From: Cladocopium goreaui
Lineage: Eukaryota; Sar; Dinophyceae; Suessiales; Symbiodiniaceae
Length of the DNA: 64,000 nucleotides
Assembly (NCBI GenBank): GCA_947184155.2
Contig: CAMXCT020003768.1
Location: forward strand, 385,032 to 449,031
Direction of reading: 5' to 3'
In this document: positions 1-9,036 of the stretch, one piece after another
Numbering within the stretch: the stretch's first letter is position 1
How the letters are laid out: each line of letters starts with the position of its first letter
The notes under the pieces: model-generated
Told to the model about the DNA's origin: nothing
The model's database searches: none
The model's input: the letters and a program-made list of their open reading frames with translations, nothing else
Program-made: the position numbers and the translations under genes

Positions 1-2569
1 TTCCTTATGACTTACTTGACACATACCACCTCTCAAACCCTTCTCAATCATCTCATACATCTCTTGGTCGGTCAAAGGGTCTATTTCAACACCAGTTTTT
101 AGAAGCATAGCATCCCAAGCAAAGTTAGGAAGGGTGAAATAATGTGCGGGGTCTAAACCGTAGTATTCCACACAAAGGTCTCTAAAATTTTCAAAGACAT
201 CAGTGAGTAGTAAAACATCAGTTCTCAAATACAAGTCGTGGTATTGACCAAGATTTTTCAAACCAAAGTGTTTCGATATCCTTTGTGCCCTTTCATACTC
301 ATCATCTTCAATATGACTTTCGGTGAGATTACTGTAAAATGCCTCTTTCGGGGGTATATAATTGCTTTTCCCTGAACTTATCAAATGAATTGAAGTAGTC
401 GTATGGATATATCCCTTTGTCAGTAAGTAAATCTAAATCCTCATCGGTCTCAACATAGGGGTTTCTTTTACTGAATTTAAAATTCTTTTGCCAATGCTGT
501 TTCTTCTGTCCATCTTCATACTTACTCAACTTGACCAACTTGTCCAATGAAGATGATAAGAACGAAAAACTGTCTTTGAAACAAAGATTTTTGAATGCAA
601 ATGTTATGAACTTTTCACTATTTTGGGCTATTACGTCTATCTTACCCCTTTCTGATAGTTCATTTTCCCTCTCAATGATTAAATGACTATCGTAGTTTTT
701 GAGATTATGAAGGAAAACTGGAATTTTGTAATAACGCATAGCAAACTGTAAATTACAATCATCGTGAGCACACCCCCTATATCTCCCTGTAAAGTGGCAA
801 TGGTCTCTAACCTTTCTGTCCCCTTGTTACTGGAAGTCTTTACCGCAAATAAAACACTTCGTGGCGGTATTAAAGTCCCTCCTGTTGTTGGCATTAAAGA
901 TGATTTCCTTGTTTTCCTTCATCTTCTCCATAACTTCATCTTTAACTTCAATAATTTTTTGAATGAACACATCCATACAATCCTCCCCTCTGTAAAGGAA
1001 AGGCTTTGATGAACCATCAATGCTATTGACAACATTTATCATAAAACCGCAGGGTCTGTGATGTTGATATTTATCAGTCTTAACTTCTTTGGTGGAAACT
1101 GTCCCCGTCCTTGTGGTCAAACACTCAAAGTCAGCATAGATGACAAAAGGTGTTTTCAACTTTTTATAGTGATTTTTGAAAACCATAATGTTGTCTTCTT
1201 TGGGCATCTGTATCTGTTGCCCTTCAACTGCCATACATCCCTTTTCAACGTGTTCATCAAGAAGTTCTTTTGTTAAAAAGCCGTGTTGGCAGTGAAAACA
1301 GTGATGTTTCTTTGCTTTCATTTTGTTGGTTTGACTTCCTATTATTTTATCATAATCTTTGATGAATACATAATGGTAGTCATCCCCATCCTCCAGTTTT
1401 AGAAGACTGATTTGATGAGATGCTTTTAATACTTTAGACTGTCGGTAAAGTATGATGGACTGTTTCCCTTCTTCGGGGTCAAGAAAATAAACATTGACTG
1501 CTATTTTTCCTCCGTTGTTTTCTTCAAATGTATCTATATCAACATCTGACGAAGGAAAATACACATTATCCCAGTTCAGTTCATCATTGAGGTTTTTGTA
1601 GTGAGACACCCTTTCGGGGTGGTCTTTTTCATAAACCTTACATATACCACATTGAACGGAATACTTGAAACACTATTCATCTTGATTTTTGATGTTGATA
1701 CAGGCTTTTTTGTTTGAAACCCATTTAGGTAATGGAATGAACTTACCCCCACGAGTTGGATTGTATTTGTCATAGTTGAACTTCAGTTTATCAATCTGGG
1801 TTATGACTAATCCACTCTCCGACACTTCCATCACCTCCGCTTGGTGCTCTACATCACTTGCCATCTGATTAAGAACATTGGGTATTTCACCCTCGTTGGT
1901 GATGTTGTATCTTCTACTCTTGATGACTTGTCTTACATCTTCATTAGTCTTGTTACTCTTCAAAGTGGCGAAGACCTGTAGCATAACCTTCATTCCATTT
2001 TGTTTCCTCAAATACTCTTTTAACCTCAAATCTTGGTATTTGAGATACTGTAGTGCCTTTATGCCTCTAACCCTGATGTTAGTGATGGCATACGAATTGA
2101 CATAACCTTTGAAAGCAGATTGTTCGTTGGTGGTGGTTGCTTTGTATCTCATTTGAATGCCTGTGGGTGCTTTGTTCTTGTCCAGATTGACCCATCTAAT
2201 GCCTCTCTTCTCTTTCAGTTCATACTTTTTGTAGTCCATTGTCTGCCTAATCTTGTTGAATTTTGTTATCAACCTCTTTGAAATGGGTTTCCCCCTTTCA
2301 AAGTTGTAGGTCTTGTCTCCAATCTTGAGTTTCTTGAGTTCTTCTCCATTCCGTTTCAATATCTCACCCTTTTCGGATGACAAAAGATAATCTAAAACAA
2401 TCTGCTGTGAAGTGTCCATTATAGTATAATCTATATTATTATAATCTTCTGTTTCTTTAAGTAGTTTTTCAGTGTGAATTGTTTGTTGAGGATGTTGCGG
2501 ATGATTGGATTGTTGGTGGATTAAGTTTTGAGATAAATTTTCATTTTTTAACCTTACACCCTCTCCCAT
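1..2569 (-). pseudogene. Protein-primed family B DNA polymerase (Polinton/PLV type), broken and truncated by window edge
   Basis: One reading frame runs from the ATG at 2569 towards the left edge and encodes the N-terminal and exonuclease half of a DNA_pol_B_2 polymerase. Seen in order: an N-terminal extension; a conserved stretch (PLPKWVSNKKACINIKN); a CFHC...H...C zinc cluster; Exo I FVIYADFECL; a second cluster (CFICGKDF then RDHCHFTGRYRG); Exo II-like VFLHNLKNYDSH; Exo III-like YHDLYLRTDVLL; and GLRGGMCQ near base 1. The frame is broken three times: TAG at 1673-1675, TAA at 827-829, and one extra base in a five-base C/G homopolymer at 350-354. Homology continues in frame across both stops, so they are point changes rather than introns. 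The polymerase domain proper lies outside the window. This family replicates Polintons, virophage-like and polinton-like elements. I read it as an endogenised, decaying copy, though both stops would fit Gln positions. Confidence 0.85.
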
Positions 2570-2592
2570 ATTCTCCTTAATATATAAAACAT

Positions 2593-2604
2593 CATTTCTT
2601 TAAG
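2593..2604 (-). promoter_or_regulatory. Shared upstream motif CTTAAAGAAATG, polymerase copy
   Basis: CTTAAAGAAATG lies 24 bases upstream of the polymerase ATG at 2569, preceded on the same strand by AAAACTA. The same dodecamer occurs upstream of the zinc-finger ORF, and a one-base variant upstream of the nuclease ORF. A promoter role is inferred from its position only. Confidence 0.45.
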
Positions 2605-2694
2605 TAGTTTTTGGGCTCTCGTTCAGTTTTTAGGTCATTGGGTTCTGGGTTGAAGTCCAACGTGAGGACACCGTCGTTTGACTTGATAAATTGT

Positions 2695-2706
2695 TTTAAA
2701 GAAATG
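2695..2706 (+). promoter_or_regulatory. Shared upstream motif TTTAAAGAAATG, nuclease copy
   Basis: This variant of the element's common motif sits 7 bases upstream of the nuclease ATG at 2714. Its own ATG is out of frame with the nuclease. Confidence 0.4.
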
Positions 2707-2713
2707 GCAACTT

Positions 2714-3223
2714 ATGGTAAATGTAGGTATGAATAGGTATGAAAACGGAAAGATTTACAAAATTACAGATGTTGGATATAATAAATGCTATATTGGGAGC
2801 ACCTGTGAAAGTTTGAGTAAAAAAATGGAAAGACATAGAAAACAATATAAGGAATACATCAAAGGGAGGATGAAAAAGAAGACAACCGCAATAGATATAT
2901 TCAATGAATTCGGTATTGAGAATTGTACGATTGAACTGATTGAGAACTACCCGTGTCAAAGTAAGGAAGAATTGTTCAAAAGAGAAGGGGGACATATCAA
3001 AGCAACAGAATGTGTCAATAGACAGATTGCAGGTAGGACGCAACAGGAGTGGAAACTGGACAATCCAGAGCAAGCGAGAGAATACTATGAAAGAGGCAAG
3101 GCACGTGCCAGAGCATACTATCACAAACATAAAGAGGAAATAATAGAAAAACGCCGTTTGAATGAAGAGAAAATAATAGAACAACGCCTTTTGAAGGTTG
3201 AATGTCCGTTTTGTAAGCGTTAA
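2714..3223 (+). CDS. GIY-YIG family nuclease
   Basis: 169 aa, complete, with no interruptions. The N-terminus shows a GIY-YIG core: GKIYKI at about residues 11-16, then KCYIGST about ten residues later, followed by a helical segment with a KKMERHRKQY pattern and a conserved Glu region (ELIENYPC, LFKREGGHI). The C-terminal third is strongly charged with a terminal CPFC pair. Such GIY-YIG proteins are common cargo of polinton-like viruses, virophages and large algal viruses, where they are thought to act as homing or mobility nucleases. Here it is transcribed opposite to the polymerase, starts 145 bases from the polymerase ATG, and has stayed open while the polymerase has decayed. ATG 2714 is the first of several in-frame ATGs; 2729 is an alternative. 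Confidence 0.8.
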   Translation: MVNVGMNRYENGKIYKITDVGYNKCYIGSTCESLSKKMERHRKQYKEYIKGRMKKKTTAIDIFNEFGIENCTIELIENYPCQSKEELFKREGGHIKATECVNRQIAGRTQQEWKLDNPEQAREYYERGKARARAYYHKHKEEIIEKRRLNEEKIIEQRLLKVECPFCKR

Positions 3224-3334
3224 TTTTTTCAATACTATGCTCTATGGCATCAAAAGAACAACTGTGTCAAACAAACGGGAATGGACAATGAATAGATAAA
3301 ACATTCTGATCAAGTTAATGAGAAGGTTTTATTT

Positions 3335-3640
3335 TTAGTGTTGTCTGCTGTTCATACATCTGTTGGTTTGACGGTGTTTTGATAGATTGGATTTGCTTGT
3401 GATGGTTCGTCCGCAGTCTGGACTGGTGAAAGGGGTTGATAATTTCTTTTGATAATACTTTGAAAAATAATTGGGGTCTAATGGTTTCTTGTCGTAAGTT
3501 CCGTCGGGCTTCCATCTTGTGGATGTTGTGGTTGGTGGATTTTGAGGGTTGCTGGATTGGTGTAATGCTTCCGCCATTTGGTCAAAAAGGTCTTCGTCCA
3601 TTTCTTGTTTCATACCGTTAATATACATATAGCAGGGCAT
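3335..3640 (-). CDS. Small zinc-finger ORF of the Polinton-like element
   Basis: About 101 aa from ATG 3640, after an in-frame TTG at 3646 that I do not use. The N-terminus (MPCYMYINGMKQEMDEDLF) is acidic. The middle contains DPNYFSKYYQKKLS, and the C-terminus holds one finger of the form PDCGRTITSKSNLSKHRQTNRC. Related algal-virus and polinton-like proteins usually read CPDCG or CxxC here; in this copy the first Cys appears to be Ser (FTSPDCG), so zinc binding may be weakened. It shares the CTTAAAGAAATG upstream motif with the polymerase gene, which ties it to the same element. Function unknown; a DNA- or RNA-binding accessory protein is my guess. Confidence 0.6.
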   Translation of the reverse strand: MPCYMYINGMKQEMDEDLFDQMAEALHQSSNPQNPPTTTSTRWKPDGTYDKKPLDPNYFSKYYQKKLSTPFTSPDCGRTITSKSNLSKHRQTNRCMNSRQH

Positions 3641-3666
3641 ATTCAATTCTTGATTCTATAAGGCGT

Positions 3667-3678
3667 CATTTCTTTAAG
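3667..3678 (-). promoter_or_regulatory. Shared upstream motif CTTAAAGAAATG, zinc-finger copy
   Basis: Identical 12-mer to the one upstream of the polymerase, 26 bases before ATG 3640, also preceded by an A-rich AAAACA stretch. Confidence 0.45.
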
Positions 3679-3714
3679 TGTTTTTGGGTCTGTTGTTCTA
3701 AAAATTGTGTTTTT

Positions 3715-3774
3715 AACAAGTGTCCTAAATTGATGTTTTTTGAACGCTAAAACGATGGTTTTAGGACACTTGTT
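3715..3774. repeat. 15-bp inverted repeat (hairpin)
   Basis: AACAAGTGTCCTAAA at 3715-3729 is perfectly complemented by 3760-3774 around a 30-base loop. It lies in the non-coding right part of the Polinton-like relic and could be a terminator, an origin-type hairpin or a subterminal element. Confidence 0.5.
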
Positions 3775-3800
3775 GAAGTAAGGATTTTTTGTCTTCAAAA

Positions 3801-3972
3801 GTTCAGGGTGAAACGATTTGTCCGTGTTTGATGGTTTAGCTATAAAAGTTGAGGGTGAAACGATTTGTCCGTGTTTCATGCTTTTGTCAAAAGTTGAGGG
3901 TGAAACGATTTGTCCGTGTTTAATGGTTTGGCTTAAAAAAAAATCAGGGTGAAACGATTTGTCTGTTGTTGC
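3801..3972. repeat. Four-copy direct repeat at right side of Polinton-like relic
   Basis: Four copies of GGGTGAAACGATTTGTCCGT spaced about 45-50 bases, with variable TTTGATGGTTT-type spacers. They sit between the last element ORF and the next minisatellite, where a terminal repeat of the element would be expected. The opposite end is outside the window, so this cannot be tested here. Confidence 0.6.
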
Positions 3973-3984
3973 TTGTTCGGTGAA

Positions 3985-4436
3985 TGATTGATACTCGGTT
4001 CTGGGTATCGTTGATACTTGGATACTGGTATCACGGTATCATTGATACTCAGTTCTGGGTATCGTTGATACTTGGATATTGGTATCTGGGTATCATTGAT
4101 ACTCGGTTCTGGGTATCATTGATACTTGGATACTGGTATCAGGGTATCATTGATATTCGGTTTGGGGTATCATTGATACTCGGTTCTGGGTATCATTGAT
4201 CCTTGGATATTGGTATCTGGGTATCATTGATACTCGGTTCTGGGTATCATTGATACTTGGATACTGGTATCAGGGTATCATTGATATTCGGTTTGGGGTA
4301 TCATTGATACTCGGTTCTCTGTATCGTTGATACTTGGATACTGGTATCTGGGTATCATTGATACTAGGCTCTGGGTATCGTTGATACTTAGATACTGGTA
4401 TCTGGGTATCATTGATACTAGGGTTGGGTATCTGCG
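3985..4436. repeat. Minisatellite rich in GGTATCATTGATAC palindromes
   Basis: Tandem array of degenerate units alternating ACTCGGTTCTGGGTATC and ACTTGGATACTGGTATC blocks, each separated by ATTGATAC or GTTGATAC. Most half-units form a GTATCATTGATAC dyad. The open frames across it are products of the repeat and are not genes. Confidence 0.85.
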
Positions 4437-4522
4437 GTTATGCATGCAATATGTGAAAATTACTCTTGGATGACTCACCCACAAAACATCTCAAGCGTCA
4501 CAGTTTTTTTCACCGGCGAAGC

Positions 4523-5961
4523 TCACATGTATCCTGCATCCCTCAACTTCTGCTCATCCTCTTCAAAGAGCTTGGCGATGAAATGCCAATGCTTCAAAGC
4601 CACAGTTTCACTGGTTGTACTCCTCAGGACGCAGTCTGCTGGCTCCTCACGAAGAAGATTCAAAGTCATTTGGGTCGTCTGCTTGCTGTTTGGGAGATAC
4701 CCCATGAGTCCTGCCTCAGCCACCTTGAGGAGATAGTCCTTCACTTCCTGGTCATCCAATTTCTTTTCAATTGGTTCCACCCTCCGGTTGTACCACTGCT
4801 CAACCCGCTCGATGACCGCATCCGCACCTTTCTGACCTTCTCTGGAGACGTTTTCCAGTATCTCGCCCAAGTCGCGGAAGTCCCCCTGTGCGGATGTAGT
4901 AGTGCTTCAACACCTCCTCTATCTTGTCGTCGGCAAGAACCTTGTTCAGCGTCCGGAAGTCATTTCCCTGCTTCGCCACCTCCTTGACCACAGACGTGAA
5001 GTCTTCGAAAGGTAGTGGTCGCACCACCACCAGCCTTGACATGTTACAGCAAACCTTTCTTTGATGATGTCTGCCACTGCAGACACGCTGACCTCCAAAA
5101 TGAACTTGCACGCGGCATTGTCGTAGGTGATGTTGCGAGCGAAGGCACCGAGGGTGGAAGCAATGTCATCACAGGCATCCCTACTAAATTTGTCTCCGCG
5201 GCTTTTGGTTGTGAGTTGCAGGTATACGACGACGGCACTGCCTGTTCGGTGCTTGGACGTCTCATTCACCCGTTCCAGCAAAAATTTGACATTTGACGGG
5301 TCATATCGGGGCAAATCTACGGCTTGTAACGCTTGGGGTAGCGCCTCGTTCAGCTTCAAGCCCTCACAGGACGAACAGAAATATCAAGAGGAAGCACCCT
5401 TTTGCCATTCTTCACATGCTCACACATGAGATTGTTCAGCATGGTTGGTTTCCCAATGCCTTGGGAACCACTGACCACCAAGAAGGAAGGGGTGCTCAAA
5501 GCTTCACCTTGAGGTGAATTGATGAAGTCCTTGATGTATTCCTCCTCGAGAGGCCGTGCAGGGGCGGGCTCTTTCCTTTTCAGCCTTTGCCCAGCCTTCC
5601 TCACTTCCCTGTTCATGAAGAAGCCAGGAAGGAACCTTTGAATGAGAGCTTGGAGAACCAGCACTACGACGCTCCCTGTGCTCAACAACGTCCAACCAGT
5701 TTTAACGGTCTGCGCCGGAAAAGCCCTTGCGGGCTGTGTTCGTGCATGACCGCTTGGAAGGACGAACCGGCCTGGCGCAAGCTCAACCTGCCTCACAAAG
5801 ATGCATCTGCGGAATGTCGAAGAAAAGGGACAATACATCGGTTCAGTCAATTTGTGCCAAACTGGCTTTGGTATTGAAGGATGCTTGATATGCAAAACCA
5901 AACAGGAACCACAGCGCCTAACCTCAATCAATACATGAATTTGAAGCAAATAATTCGACAT
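4523..5961 (-). pseudogene. Frameshifted P-loop NTPase-like relic
   Basis: Four consecutive minus-strand segments in frames that shift three times (near 5359, about 5050 and about 4870) together read as one degraded protein. The first part has a hydrophobic segment (TGSVVVLVLQALIQRFLPGF) and then a Walker A-like loop, VVSGSQGIGKPT, in which the usual Ser/Thr after Lys is displaced by Pro. Following parts give LPLDIS, an acidic helical region (RTGSAVVVYLQL), FEDFTSVVKEVAKQGNDF and a C-terminal EEDEQKLRDAGYM. Order and spacing suggest a membrane-anchored STAND/AAA-like ATPase. Resemblance to RHS/Crinkler-type ATPases is possible but I cannot establish it. Very short introns could explain some frame changes, but no convincing splice sites are seen. 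Confidence 0.5.
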
Positions 5962-7733
5962 CTTTGAACAACAGCTTGGTAGAATTTGAACCTGAACCTA
6001 CACATAGAAACTCTGACCACCTCAACAATTATCCCCTTCATTCAATCCAAACATTATCACAACAACCTCAACAACACATTTAGCAAGATAATCAAAAAGA
6101 AACAGTCAAACATTTAGATTTACAACATTGAACAAAAACATAACAGCCTCCCACCTGACCTCCAACCTGTCTTGTCCTAGCATCCCTGTTTTACCATTTT
6201 TTTCCCACCAAGCTGCGTAGGTCTCTGTCTCGCTGGTCACCTGTGCAAAAATTTGGACACTGAGCCACAGAGCGTGGCAAATGGCCACATAGCTGTTGAA
6301 GGGGAAAAAATACGACAACGCTCTGGAAATGTTGAAAAATCGCTGTTGAAAAACACCATTTTGAACTGGTAAATCATTTATAGATGAGCCTTTGCATAGT
6401 CATGTTAAAATCATCAGAGGCTAATTGCCCATGATGAAGGAATGTACTTGTCCATCTTTTCGTGGAGCCCGATGACGGACAGCATGAGGACAACTGCCAA
6501 ACAATGGACCAAACCAATCCATCATCCAACTCAAAATCATCAAAAGGTAAGGTGAGCAGTGTTGAAAATATCTCATTCCATTTAAGCCTAGTTAAGAACA
6601 AAAAATCCCCTGTTGGATTATCATTTCATCCCCAAGATGTCTACCGGGTAGTGCAATCCTCGAACTAATCATCAACCAACAGGGGGAAATAGCCACGTGG
6701 CAGGGACATCCAGCCAGAGCTGGGCCATCTTTGTGCAAGAGCTCAATCCTCCGGCAGTTCAAATTTGGAGATGAAAACGGTTTTTGTTCCACAGGTGATG
6801 AAAATGATGCCATAAATTGGGACTTGGCCTCTGGAAATCTGCATATGACGTGGCGATTAGCTCCACATGAAGGGTAGCCTTCGTTTACAGAAGCGTAGGG
6901 ATAAGTCAAAAGCTATGAAACAGATTGAAATATCATATCTGTGGTTTTAAAAAAACTCGCTTGAATAAGAACCTCCCCTTCCGCTTTTCACGCTGACCTG
7001 CACTGGCGCCTGGGCGGCCACAAGCATTCAGGCATGATCATTGCAGCATCTGCATATATATATATATACATATGTGTGTGTATGTGTGTGTTACCTATAT
7101 AATATACAATATAGAAGCCCATGTGTATATATATATATGTATATAACTATATGCACACACACACAGATATATATATATATATTCAAAACAATAAATAACA
7201 CATATTCAAGACTCCTCTTGAAAACAATCCTCAAAAGCCGTTTGCTGATAATACACTGAATATCTAAATATATCTACATAAATTCTACATATACCAAAGT
7301 CTACGTTTTGAAAAGACCCATTTATTGAATATATATATATATATACAATAAATGCGCGCATATATAAAACAGTAGTTCACATCCCCTAACTGTATAACAT
7401 GGACCCTGAGAAGCGCAGGGTCGTCACGTTAGTTGGGAAATCCAATGGCTCACTTTTTTTCAGTTCAGCCATTTGGGGATCCAGAATTAATCAAGACCCA
7501 TTCATCCCATCCCGTATCAATCACCCCCATTCTATGGTCCCAAGATTCATCGCCTACATCCCCCATGCTTGGGATGTTTTTTCATAAGTTTGAGTATTAT
7601 CTGGCAAACGATTTTTAAAGAATCATAATAACAATAACAGTTAACAATGATGCTGATGATGATGATCATCATCGTCATCATCATCATCACCATAACAATA
7701 ATAATAGAATATAATAGAAATAACGATGATAAT
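5962..7733. other. Non-coding stretch with AT, CA and ATC/ATA microsatellites
   Basis: No exon that I can support. TA/TG tracts lie at about 7051-7190 and 7329-7347, and an ATC/ATA-rich tract at about 7640-7735 runs into the retroelement boundary. Short open frames at 6106-6318 and 6592-6909 show no recognisable protein features. Confidence 0.5.
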
Positions 7734-7847
7734 AATCACTTCCAAATCCCATCCACCAGCAGCTTTTCATCTGAGATATGGCATGTGCAGGCGTGAATCC
7801 ACATCAGGCGGCTGACATTCAAAAAGCCATGCGCTGACATTCACCCC
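7734..7847 (-). repeat. Split direct repeat B2 (outer 3' end of the retroelement)
   Basis: 114-bp copy identical to B1 at 7956-8069 (offset 222). Beyond it lies an ATA/ATC-rich target sequence. The first three bases, AAT, match the end of repeat A and the flanking microsatellite. Confidence 0.9.
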
Positions 7848-7888
7848 AAGGCACCCTCAAGGGGAGGGATTAAAAGAAAGGGGTAGGG

Positions 7889-7958
7889 AGAACTTGAGAG
7901 GTAGCATTGCATGAACGGCGAATTCACATGTCAGTGAAAATCGTTCAAGAACTTAAAT
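7889..7958 (-). repeat. Split direct repeat A2
   Basis: 70-bp copy identical to A1 at 13820-13889. It abuts B1, sharing the three bases AAT at 7956-7958. That junction mimics the closed circle expected as the recombination intermediate. Confidence 0.9.
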
Positions 7959-8069
7959 CACTTCCAAATCCCATCCACCAGCAGCTTTTCATCTGAGATA
8001 TGGCATGTGCAGGCGTGAATCCACATCAGGCGGCTGACATTCAAAAAGCCATGCGCTGACATTCACCCC
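7956..8069 (-). repeat. Split direct repeat B1
   Basis: Inner copy of the 114-bp B repeat, 64 bases downstream of the stop of the methyltransferase frame. Confidence 0.9.
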
Positions 8070-8133
8070 GATGCCTTGGATCTCATATTCAATTACTGGT
8101 GAAGCCGTAGGGAAAGAAAGAAAAAATCTAAGT

Positions 8134-9036
8134 TTAGTTGCCAAACCGCTGTCGTAAAGTTAAAGAGTGCATATTATCTGCGGCATGCAACATGGCTGAC
8201 CCGGCGGCAAATGAAAACTTGGCGGGATAGGGTTGAGCAAGATGGGTCCAGAACAGCTTAGAAACAGGATCCAGCCCCCGAAGAACAATATGATATCTAC
8301 CAGTACTACAACATATCCCACCATGTCCACTGCACTGCCGGTGAAAAGAGGGAACATCAGGAGAGTGCCATGCTTGAATCCTTGTTCTCTTACGCCAACG
8401 CGCTCCGTGCTGACAAAAATCAGTAATGAACTTCTGACTGCAAGACAGACCCCCAAGCCGAACAAGTTTGGGGAGTTTCCAAAGCATCGAGCTACTGGGG
8501 TTTTCGAGAAAACAAGGAACATGACACAATGTGCATAACCGAATGATTTCAATTGTGAAAGAGGCAGTAGCATTACCAACACGGACCTTGTCACGATCTT
8601 TGGGGGGTAAACCAGGTAACCCAAAAAGATGTTTATTGTCACGCAGCGGCCCCCAAGAACTGCCAACTGGTCCATGTCTTGCACGACTCCAAGTGGTGCA
8701 AGGTGTGGCAAGCCAAACGCCTATGATGCATCGGCTACGCAGCCAGCCAAAAATGAGCTTCTGTACCTCTGGATCGCGCAAATCGAATTTAGGATTGTTG
8801 CAAACATCAATTGAAATAACAGCATAACCCTGCCTACGCAGATACTTACCAACACCACCATCACCAGAAAACAAATCAAGAAAAACAAACCTCTTGCGAT
8901 GCTTGGCATTGCGGACGGCTTGCTTAAAAAGATGCTGCAACAACTCACGTCCAGATTTTTGTTTGGCTTCAGATTTGGCAAACTCTACCGAACAAGCAGC
9001 TGCTTTCTTTTGCAGCCGCCTGGTGACTTTTGGCAT
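8134..9036 (-). other. C5 cytosine-methyltransferase-like domain of the retroelement
   Basis: 300 residues counted from the internal ATG at 9036. Motif I-like FLDLFSGDGGVGKYL is at 52-66, ISIDV at 74-78, motif IV-like ATPCTTWS at 110-117 with the candidate catalytic Cys 113, and ENPSSSMLW at 178-186, where C5 enzymes have ENV. DFCQHGARWRKRT lies at 206-218. Methyltransferases captured by retroelements are known in dinoflagellates, and DIRS elements carry a methyltransferase-like domain usually described as N6-adenine type. The PC pair makes this one look C5-like. I see no obvious target-recognition domain. It overlaps the 3' end of the recombinase ORF by 52 bases. Confidence 0.7.

Noticed and set aside
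3643-3879. 78-codon minus-strand frame next to the zinc-finger ORF
   Set aside because: It spans the hairpin, the shared upstream motif and two of the direct repeats; its residues follow those repeats.
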